A stretch of DNA of 64,000 nt, taken from Leptodactylus fallax (lineage: Eukaryota > Chordata > Amphibia > Anura > Leptodactylidae). Numbering within the stretch: position 1 is the stretch's first letter; each line of letters begins with the position of its first letter. Under the pieces are notes generated by a model that saw only the letters and a program-made list of their open reading frames with translations, made no database searches and was not told the DNA's origin. Positions 55,524-64,000 of the stretch are shown here, one piece after another. A program made the position numbers and the translations under genes. The stretch covers positions 1,159,001-1,223,000 of the forward strand of contig CAMRHE010000156.1 of assembly GCA_947044405.1 (NCBI GenBank), in the 5' to 3' direction.

Positions 55524-57153
55524 CAGTGCCTTGCATAAGTATTCGGGCCCCCTTGAACTTTTCAACCTTTTGCCACATTTCAGGCTTCAAACATAAAGAT
55601 ATAAAATTTAAATTTTTTGTTGAAGAATCAACAAGTGGGACACAATTGTGAAGTGGAACGGAATTTATTGGTTATTTTAAACTTTTGAAAAAAATAAAAA
55701 AAACTGAAAAGTGGGGAGTGCAATATTATTCGGCCCCCTTAAGTTAATACTTTGTAGCATCACCTTTTGCTGTGATTACAGCTGCAAGTCGCTTGGGGTG
55801 TGTCTCTATCAGTTTTGCACATCAAGAGACTGAAATTCTTGCCCATTCTTCCTTGGAAAACAGCTCGAGCTCAGTGAGGTTGGATGGAGAGCGTTTGTGA
55901 ACAGCAGTTTTCAGCTCTTTCCACAGATTCTCCATTGGATTCAGGTCTGGACTTTGACTTGGCCATTCTAACACCTGGATATGTTTATTTGTGAACCATT
56001 CCATTGTAGATTTTGCTTTATGTTTGGGATCATTGTCTTGTTGGAAGATAAATCTCCGTCCCAGTCTCAGGTCTTTTGCAGACTCCAACAGGTTTTCTTC
56101 CAGAATGGTCCGGTATTTGGCTCCATCCATCTTTCCATCAATTTTAACCATCTTCCCTGTCCCTGCTGAAGAATAGCAGGCCCAAACCATAATACTGCCA
56201 CCACCAGGTTTGACAGTGGGGATGGTGTGTTCAGGGTGATGAGCTGTGTTGTTTTTACGCCAAACATATCGTTTTGCATTGTGGCCAAAAAGTTCGATTT
56301 TGGTTTCATCTGACCAGAGCACCTTCTTCCACTTGTTTGGTGTGTCTCCCAGGTGGCTTGTGGCAAACTTTAAACGAGACTTTTTATGGATATCTTTGAG
56401 AAATGGCTTTCTTCTTGCCACTCTTCCATAAAGGCCAGATTTGTGCAGTGTACGACTGATTGTTGTCCTATGGACAGAATCTCCCACCTCAGCTGTAGAT
56501 CTCTGCAGTTCATCCAGAGTGATCATGGGCCTCTTGGCTGCATCTCCTGATCATTCTCCTTGTTTGAGATGAAAGTTTAGAGGGACGACCGGGTCTTGGT
56601 AGATTTGCAGTGGTCTGATACTCCTTCCATTTCAATATGATCACTTGCACAGTGCTCCTTGGGATGTTTAAAGTTTGGGAAATCTTTTTGTATCCAAATC
56701 CGGCTTTAAACTTCTCCACAACAGTATCACGGACCTGCCTGGTGTGTTCCTTGGTCTACATGATGCTCTCTGCGCTTTAAACAGAACCCTGAGACTATCA
56801 CAGAGCAGGTGCATTTATACGGAGACTTGATTACACACAGGTGGGTTATATTTATCATCATCAGTCATTTAGGACAACATTGGATCATTCAGAGATTCTC
56901 ACTGAACTTCTGGAGTGAGTTTGCTGCATTGAAAGTAAAGGGGCCGAATAATATTGCACGCCCCACTTTTCAGTTTTTTATTTTTTACAAAAGTTTAAAA
57001 TAACCAATATATTTTGTTCCACTTCACAATTGTGTCCCACTTGCTGTTGATTCTTCACCAAAAAATTAAAATTTTATATCTTTATGTTTGAAGCCTGAAA
57101 TGTGGCAAAAGGTTGAAAAGTTCAAGGGGGTTGAATACTTTCGCAAGACACTG
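55524..57153 (-). mobile_element. Tc1-like element (family B, copy 4)
   Basis: 1630 bp; left TA at 55522-55523, right flank AA. TIRs start CAGTGCCTTGCATAAG. Full-length but with a broken transposase. Confidence 0.95.
55744..56761 (-). pseudogene. Tc1 transposase pseudogene with three lesions
   Basis: Collinear with the intact copy. The second codon is TAG (Lys in the intact gene). Near 56545-56560 a net loss of 2 bp shifts the frame. TGA replaces an Arg codon in the SVSRCAK-coding region (~55820). The central frame 55822-56526 keeps WSDETK, FQQDNDPKH and NPMEN, so the catalytic core itself is undamaged. Confidence 0.93.
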
Positions 57154-57677
57154 AATATAACTTTCAAAATTCAAAATAAGCAAAAACATAGCAGACATCT
57201 GAAAATTACTGTACAATGAAAAATATAAAAAAAAAATGATCTCATATGGTGAACACTGTAACTGGAAAAAAAAATCAAAATGGCTAAATTTGATTACAAT
57301 TTTTGTCATTTTCTTGCCCCAAAGAAATGTAATAAAAAGTTATCAAAACATTAGACATTTTCCCAAAACAGTATCAATAAAGACGACATCTTACTTGTGC
57401 AAAAAATTTACATGGCTACATATATAAAAGTATAAAAAAGTTACAGGTATCATAATTTTGAGATGCAATTATATTTTTGTTTTTTTTTGTCATAGCTAAT
57501 TTTTTTTTAAGGTTATTAAAACATGAAACCCCCCCCCCCCCCCCCAAAATTTGGAATCGCTGGTATAAACAGCATTCGATATGAAAGTCTTTAAGGTCAT
57601 AAAAAAATAAGCTCAGACAACCCCTTTAATGAAGTCCCTGACTGACAAGGGGTGCAACTGAATTATTACTCCAGCCT
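57154..57677. repeat. AT-rich dispersed repeat
   Basis: Contains AATAAAAAGTTATCAAAAC and related blocks as in 8.0-8.7 kb, and a C-run at ~57532-57545. Frames here are chance frames. Confidence 0.5.
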
Positions 57678-58124
57678 CTTAACCCCTTGGCGACATAGGA
57701 CGTAATAGTACATCCTAGAAGTCAATGCCTTAACACAACTAGACTTACTATTACGTCTGATGCCTGCCGTCTGCTCAGTGTGTGAGAGTTGGCTTCTGCA
57801 GCGGGTGATAGCTGTAATTATCAGTCTGACCAGTGACCCTGGGTCTGCCAGGGCAACATACCTGGTTTATCTAGGCAAGACAGACATGTATTGCAGTGTA
57901 TAACTACTGAAACAGAGATCAGAAGATTGCTGGTTCAAATTCCTAGTTTGATGCCCCACTAGAACTAGCTGAGCCCTCTCCATACATGGTGGATGCTGGC
58001 TGTATAACAAAGCCAGCACCCGCTGCTAACAGCTTCAATCGGTGCCAGCTGTTAACACTTTAGATGCCATGGTTAAATGTGCCCACGGAACGTCATCGGA
58101 GGGCGGTGATAGTTGTCATGACAG
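57678..58124 (+). repeat. TTAACCCCTT-type repeat with SINE-like B-box
   Basis: TTAACCCCTTGGCGACATAG begins at 57678. GCTGGTTCAAATTCC (57928-57942) carries a B-box consensus. The tail CCGCTGCTAACAGCTTC is cut by the DIRS fragment. No gene. Confidence 0.5.
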
Positions 58125-61100
58125 TTGGGAGCTTATAGAAAACGTGACTGAGGTAAGGAGGGATGGAACAGCGGACCCTGAGACAGGAGGACGACTTACA
58201 GAGGAAGAGGCCAAGGAGGATCCGTGCAGTAGGAACCTGAGATCTGCGTACCAGGTCCAACGGGGCCAAACTGGAGATGCCAGGATAGCCAGAACCCCCT
58301 CAGTCTTTAGGTTCTTGAGAACACGGGAGAGAAGGGCAAGAGAAAAAGAATGCAGAAGTCCGAACAGGGGAGCACGGGGGTGATGGCAGTCAGAGGGTTT
58401 AGGGACCTGAACACGAGCGAGGGAGCTTGAAGTGAAAACAGGAGGCGAAGAGGTCGACGTCCGGCGAGCCCCACCGGGAGCATAGCTGTAGAAAAATCTG
58501 CGGGGGAAGCAACCACTTGCCTGGGACAAGCTCTTCTCGGCTAGATAATCTGCCGCCCAACTGTCCTGCAGAGAGTGCTGTGAAGTGATGCTCCGTCCGA
58601 AAAAAAGGCAGGAGGATTCTTCCTGCCTGGCCACTTGAGGGTTCAACTAGGCGACTACATTAGGGTAGTTGGATGGCTCTAAAGGAGAGTGATCTGATAA
58701 AACAGGGTAAGGAAAAAAGGGGGCCTCAGCTCCAGCAAGTTGATCTAGAGGGAGACCTCTCGTTTGGAACACAGGTCCTGAGCAGCAGGCACTTAAGACC
58801 ACTCACAACTGGAAAAACTGGAGAAGGAGGAGGGATATCCCCCAGGGGAGGGGAGCCATCGAGAAGTTCCCGGCGAACCCAGAGAGGGAGAAGGGTCAAG
58901 CGATCAAGGCTGGACGGAATTTCTCTTGGGGGAAGACCCGAATGGAATTAGTCATTGTGCCCAGAACTGCTGTGCAGTAATGAAGAGAGCACAGAGAGTT
59001 CCTTCAAAGGAGGGACAAACCAGACTGAAGAGCATGGATCTTGGACTTCGGGAGGGGAACTTGCTCTGGAGACAACAGAGGATCATGCACAGGGAGTCCA
59101 TGCACTGAGAAGATACAAGACTGGACTTTTCCTTGTTGATGATCCAAGGATCCAAGGTGACCCGTAAGCTGGTCAGGTTGTCCATCTAAGAGGCCTAGAC
59201 CAGGAGAATGTCAAAATATGGCAACTGCTCTGAAGTGGAGGATCATCATGAGGGACACCATCACCACGGAGAAGACCCATGGGCTGAGGCCAGCTACAAG
59301 GGGAGCGTGACAAAATGGAAATAACGAGAACCCACCATGAAGCAAAGAAAACGCTGATGACACAGCATGGAGAAGATGCAGAGATAGGCATTGTCAATGC
59401 CGAAGAATGACAGGGATCCCTAAAATCCAGAGATTCAAAACCTGCAGACACGGAAAAACTAGTAGCCATCCATCTTGGGGAAAGAGAAAGAGTGGAATAA
59501 AAACCCTGAGAATGCTTTAAAACGAGACAGGGAATAATGACTCTCTGCAGCTGTAAAGTGGAGACTGCCTACAGTAAGGCGGTCAAGCAAGAAAAGATTG
59601 ACACCAACCTTGGAGTTGATACCACCTCTCGGTCCCAGGCACTATCGACACTGGCAAGCAGATCTGCCAGAAGCAGCTAACCCCCCCCCCCCCCCAAGCA
59701 AAGACCTTCATGCAGAGGGAAGTCCTAGAACTTGAAGAGGAAGGTCTAGAGGACTTGGAGCAGACTTCCATATAGGCCGGGCCTTGAAAGAAGGTGTCCT
59801 GAAACGGGAGTCCCGGAAAGACTGCCCTCAGTAGGAGAGAATGCCACTGTGGGGAGGAGAAAGCTCTTTCCCCAAGACTGCAGAGATGAGCTTCCCAAGT
59901 CCTTGCCAAAAATATAAAAGGTCTGTCCTATTCGTCCCACAGAAGGGAAAGGCTACAACCGCTCTTTTAGAGACAGATTCAGCACTCCATGACAAGAGCC
60001 AAATGGACGATTGGCCTCTGCCTTGGCTGCTGCTTGGCAGAGCAGTGAGCTGCTTCCAGGGAGGCACAGATACTTGGAGGCATACAGGAACTGACAAAAG
60101 CTGGTTGTCCTGAATGGGAGGCTCCATGGAGAGGCCCTTCTGAAACTGTTTGGCCCAAGAGACGAAGGCCCTGATGACCCAAGATGCTGCAAGGGTAGGC
60201 CGCAGGATGGAGCCAGCCACTATGAAGGCCACCTTAGAAAAGGAGTCCACCCTCAGTCCGAGGGATCCCTGAGGGAAGCGGAATTTGCCAGGGGCAGAGC
60301 AGTAGCCACAGATAGCCGAGCTCAGGCAGAATCTACCACAGGAGGTTCGGACCACTTGAAGGAGATGCCCAACTTCTTAGAAGAAGGAAAGTGATGGCCC
60401 AAGTGGAGCCAGTATTTCTACAAGAAAGTCCTTGGGGAGGGGACCAAAGGAGGGTGGCAATGTGGTAGGAGATGCCCTCCTGGGAGCCCGGTACACACAG
60501 ATAAGCTCCTGAGCAGCAGTGGTTATGAATATGCCTAGCTGAGGCTCCGAGTCTGTTTGAGTACAGCCACAGACTGCCCAGTCCAGGGAAGGGACTGTGG
60601 AAGGGGGACCTGGAAGGACCTGGGCAGGATTACAGCAGGCACACGGAAAAACGTGAGTCTCTGGCAGAGGCCAGCGAATGATGGAATACCATGTTATAGA
60701 CACTAAATGAAAGGAATAATTACACCCTGCTGTCCATTTATTCCAGGAGGAGTAATGGAGGAATAGCACCAGGCATTAGGAGGTTTCAAGTAGAAAGCCT
60801 GGGAAGAGCTGGGGGGGGGGGGGGGAATGGGCCTAGTCCCAGCAGAGACTGGGGACTAAATTAGAAAAATGTTGGCAGTGGCGTGACTCCCCAACACGGA
60901 ATGTATCTGGGTCAGTCCCAACAAAAGTCAGAGGGGCCCCGGGCCGGTGGCACGAGACCCCTGGTGTGGAGGGTGGCCTGGGGCTCTGGAGGGTTTCAGC
61001 GGTGGCCGAAATAGTAGCCTGGGGCAGAGGGGTGTCTGGAATACTTCAGGTACTTGCCTGATCTGACGTCTGCAGTTGCTGCAGGGTAACCCCTTCGGGG

Positions 61101-61187
61101 GGATCTTGCACTTGATAGTGGGGTCACTGGCATTCCAGTCGCTGATGCAGTAGTGAGGACTGGGTGACCAGCGAGGCGCTCTAGAAT
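58125..61187 (-). mobile_element. DIRS-like element fragment (second copy)
   Basis: Collinear with 45.0-49.0 kb. The minus-strand frame at 58116-58646 ends in VLKNLKTEGVLAILASPVW and WYADLRFLL, the same linker region as at 45.2 kb. The right side (61040-61185) matches 48.85-48.98 kb (GGGTGACCAGCGAGGCGC). It lacks both inverted termini and the recombinase region, and coding frames are broken. Confidence 0.82.
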
Positions 61188-61611
61188 TCAGTGCACTGTC
61201 GGCTTTTCTATTATGTGCCCCAGGGATGGAGATATTGGTGCCGTTAGTTTCGGCACCATCTCCCCACTGTGAGAAGGGCATTCCTCATAGCTCAGGGACA
61301 TAGTCCATAGCCCTGTACTGTCAGAGGGGGCATTCCTTACTGGCCAGCGATGACGCTGAGCAGTGAGGGACGCACCCCCCCCCCCCCCGGACAAATCTAT
61401 GGAAGAGTACTATCAGGTGTGGTGGCGTTCCTTACTGCCCAGCGATGATGCTGAGCTATGAGAAATGCCCTTTTGACAGTGGCCAGATACCTTTGCCAAA
61501 ATTAACAGCACTGATATCTCCAGCCCCGGGGCACATACCCAGAAAGCCAACACTGTCATCTCTCTAGCAGTGTATAAAACCGCTTATGCATGAGAACATA
61601 AAAGGTCCTCT
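61188..61611. mobile_element. Hairpin family element, second copy (partial)
   Basis: GAATTCAGTGCACTGTC, GGAGATATTGGTGCCG and TTAGTTTCGGCACC recur in the order seen at 26.4-26.8 kb, with an inverted arm to ~61610 (TCCTCTTT). A C-run at ~61375-61388 interrupts the right arm. The DIRS fragment abuts it on the left. Confidence 0.7.
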
Positions 61612-62765
61612 TTAACCCCTTCCCGCCGGTGACATTTTTTGATTTTCGTTTTTGACTCCCCCCCCCCTTCCAAACCCAATAACTTTTTTATTTTTCCGTT
61701 CTCAGAGCCATATGAGGTCTTAATGTTTACGGGACAAATTTTTTTTCATGATGCTACCATTTATTATTCTGTACAATGTACTGGGAAGCTGGAAAAAAAT
61801 TCAGAATGGGGTGGATTTGAAGAAAAAGTGCATTTGTGCGACTTTCTTACAGGCTTCGTTTTTACAGCATTCACTCTACAGCCAAAATGACATGTCACCT
61901 GTATTCTATGTTTCGGTATGATTCTGGGGATACCAAATTTATATGGTTTTATTGACATTTTAACCCCTTAACAAAAATCCAAAACTGTGCAAAAATATAT
62001 TTTTTTTAAAAGTCGCCATATTCTGACACCCGTAACTTTTTTATACTTCCATGTACAGGGATGCATAGAGCGTCTTTTTTTGCAGGGCCAGGTGTACTTT
62101 TTAGTTATACAATTTTGGGGAATAACTATTGCTTTGATCACTTTTTATTCAAATTTTTATCAGAGGCAAAACAGTGAAAAAAACGGCGGTTTGGCACTTT
62201 TGATTTTTTTTTCCCGCTATGGTGTTTACCGTACGGGAAAAATATTTTTATAGATTTGTAGACCGGGCGTTTTCAGAGACAGGGATACCTAATGTGTTAG
62301 TGTTTCACAGTATTTAACTACTTTTATATGTGTTCTAGGGAAAGGGGAGGTGATTTGAACATTTAATATTTTTTTTTTATTTTGCATTTATTAGCCCCCC
62401 TAGGGGGTCTTGAACCCCAGGGGGTCTGATCACTAATGCAATGCATTACAATGCTAATGAATTGCAAAAAAACGGCGCTATAGAAGTTAATGAAACAGGC
62501 CTGGGAGCCTTCACAAGGCTCCCGGCTGTCATAGCAACGGGACGCCGGCCCCGGAACTTACTCCGGGTGCCGGCGATCCCCGGGAAAATGGCGGCGCCCG
62601 CGCGACTACGTTAAAATGGCACCTCGGGGTTAATGCCCGCACCGTGGGCATTAGCGCCAAGTCTTTGGTGTATAAAACAGCAAAGACCCAGCGGCTATGG
62701 CGGCCTCCATCTTTAAACACCTGGCATCCGCCGTACTATTACGGCGAATGTTGGGAAAAGGTTAA
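61612..62765 (+). mobile_element. TTAA-flanked non-autonomous element, 1154 bp
   Basis: TTAACCCCTTCCCGCCGG at 61612 and inverted end (TTAACCTTTTCCCAAC read on the minus strand) at 62765. The interior is AT-rich with no transposase, then a GC-rich 3' part with GACGCCGGCCCC. TTAA ends suggest piggyBac or Kolobok mobilisation. Confidence 0.65.
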
Positions 62766-63114
62766 GGGATTAATAATTCAGGTGCATTCCCAACTGTCAG
62801 AATTGAGATGTACATATATAGACTCCTAAGCAAAAACATGAAAATGAAATAATAAAATCAAGAAATGCCCATAAACTTAAGTAAAATTGATATTTATTCT
62901 TAGGCAACAATTGCCCAGTCCTAACTACAGGTATAATTCCCTAGCCCGCCTTGGTCTATGCACCTTTTAGAAAAACATTGCTAGCTGGGTGCATAAAGAG
63001 GGACGTGGCGTATCTTCTGTTGCATATGTATCATTTTTAACACAGTGAAGAAACTGCAGTTTTTTTCGATTCCATAGCATTCTGATTTTTCAGCTTCCCA
63101 TTTCATTGTACAAT
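62766..63114. other. No gene recognised
   Basis: Short AT-rich stretch without long frames or TIRs. Confidence 0.4.
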
Positions 63115-63433
63115 CAGTGGTGGAAGTACCACCGTAGCAGCTGAAGTGACTGCTATGGGCCCTGTGATCTTAGGGAGCCCAGTGGGCCCCTACTTTTTTT
63201 TTTTTTTTTTTTTTAATGGGCCATTTTAACGGGCCCTATTTACTTACCAATTCCCACTAAATAGGGTTACAGCAAGAGCATTGGCTGGCCTTACCTTCGT
63301 GAGATTCACCTGGTGGTTTGGTTCGGACCGAATATGTCTGAACCAAAACTGATATTTTTATACTCTGGAGTCTCTTCAGACCCCATAGTATAATGATTGG
63401 AGGCCCAGGGGAGGTGATCAAACATAGAAAACA
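63115..63433 (+). mobile_element. hAT-type left end with one palindrome
   Basis: CAGTGGTGGAAGTACCACC at 63115 is hAT-like. A palindrome (~63359-63392) and GATTGGAGGCCCAGGGGAGG follow, as in the other copies. The minisatellite and right end are absent, replaced by the element starting at 63434. Confidence 0.55.
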
Positions 63434-63530
63434 GCAGGGCTGTGGAGTCGGAGTCGTGGAGTCGGTGCCTGTTTTGGTGGAGTCGGAGTCGGTATAAAAT
63501 GGACCGACTCCGATTCCCAAAATATATAAT
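63434..63530 (+). mobile_element. CAGGGCTGTGGAGTCGG-type element, left end
   Basis: CAGGGCTGTGGAGTCGGAG followed by degenerate GGAGTCGG units and an inverted CCGACTCCG. This end type is known from hAT-like elements; no right end was identified. Confidence 0.45.
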
Positions 63531-64000
63531 AAATTGGTACAGTTAGTAGTACAATGCAGTATGTGCTGAATATATTTTCATAAGAATTTGGGAAAATGAT
63601 GAAATGTTGAAAATGATGAAATGTCCTGTAAAGGTCTGTTCTATTCCTCATATAATTATGGGACTGAGTTCTGAGTGAACCTATAAGGTTTAGCACCATT
63701 ATCTGGAGTAAGCAAAAGATACAAGTGTGATTGTGAGGACTGAAAAGCTTGACTTTATCTGTAATTGTGCTGGAGACCCACCCACAGCCCGAGGACACAG
63801 AGTGACTGCTTGTCAGCAAGTGAATCATTGTGCTGAGACTGAGAAAACTGTTTTTGTTGAAAACGGTTTTTTTACCACTTACTGCAGCGTTTTGCATATT
63901 TGCAATTTATTAAAGTTTTTTGTGTTCTAAAGTTGTATCCAATAAATATATTTTATGTTCTACCTAAATAGCTTGATTATTGTATCATAAGGATGATAAA
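63531..64000. other. No gene recognised
   Basis: AT-rich DNA to the end of the window; the frame at 63418-63897 has no known domain. Confidence 0.4.

Noticed and set aside
63418..63897. 159-codon minus-strand frame
   Set aside because: No domain is recognisable, composition follows AT-rich DNA, and it overlaps a transposon end.

Overview
This is nuclear DNA from a vertebrate, most likely an anuran amphibian. There are no operons, rRNAs, bacterial-type genes or CRISPR arrays, and almost every recognisable stretch is a transposable element (TE) or TE-derived repeat. The mix points to a frog: several Tc1-like families with long terminal inverted repeats (TIRs), DIRS-type and Ty3/Gypsy (Gmr1-like) retroelements, an L2-like LINE, and many non-autonomous hAT and TTAA elements. 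The species assignment is an inference from repeat content.

Layout. 1-4.1 kb: tandem repeat, hAT and TTAA MITE pieces, an L2 3' fragment, and an AT-rich repeat with a ~380-bp monomer. 4.1-7.0 kb: Gmr1-like gag-protease-integrase ORF on the minus strand. 7.0-10.1 kb: hAT-type non-autonomous elements with palindromes and ~31-bp minisatellites. 11.0-14.3 kb: a three-layer nest in which a solo LTR (969 bp, GTAC duplication) lies in a Tc1 element that lies in hAT-like sequence. 14.7-17.7 kb: a second Tc1 family and a 905-bp TIR element with a 7-bp direct repeat. 18.1-20.7 kb: a 2551-bp hAT element with a perfect 8-bp target-site duplication (TSD). 21.9-22.8 kb: a deleted Tc1 of a third family. 24.3-25.6 kb: apparently single-copy DNA. 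26.2-28.4 kb: a large hairpin element, a Tc1 chimera and a TA-flanked element. 28.4-30.0 kb: a Tc1-like DD38E element with one nonsense codon. 30.2-32.1 kb: a hAT element inserted in a minisatellite. 32.7-33.9 kb: Gypsy pol fragment. 34.5-36.1 kb: Tc1. 37.7-38.6 kb: apparently single-copy DNA with a plausible host exon. 38.8-39.9 kb: hAT. 41.5-43.1 kb: Tc1 with a fully open 339-residue transposase. 43.7-49.3 kb: DIRS-like element with inverted terminal repeats and an internal complementary region. 49.9-51.3 kb: L2-like LINE. 51.6-57.2 kb: two Tc1 copies plus TTAA and hAT pieces. 58.1-61.2 kb: second DIRS fragment. 61.2-64.0 kb: hairpin, TTAA and hAT ends.

The genes do not form a pathway. Full-length open frames belong to transposons: the DD34E transposase at 41854-42873 is intact, and the DD38E transposase at 28815-29867 is intact except for one stop. 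The most unusual recurrent structure is a module in hAT-type elements: paired 36-bp palindromes about 280 bp apart, a CpG-rich block with a CRE-like TGACGTCA, a splice-donor-like motif, then a ~31-bp minisatellite. The only candidate for host coding sequence is an exon at 37901-38161.
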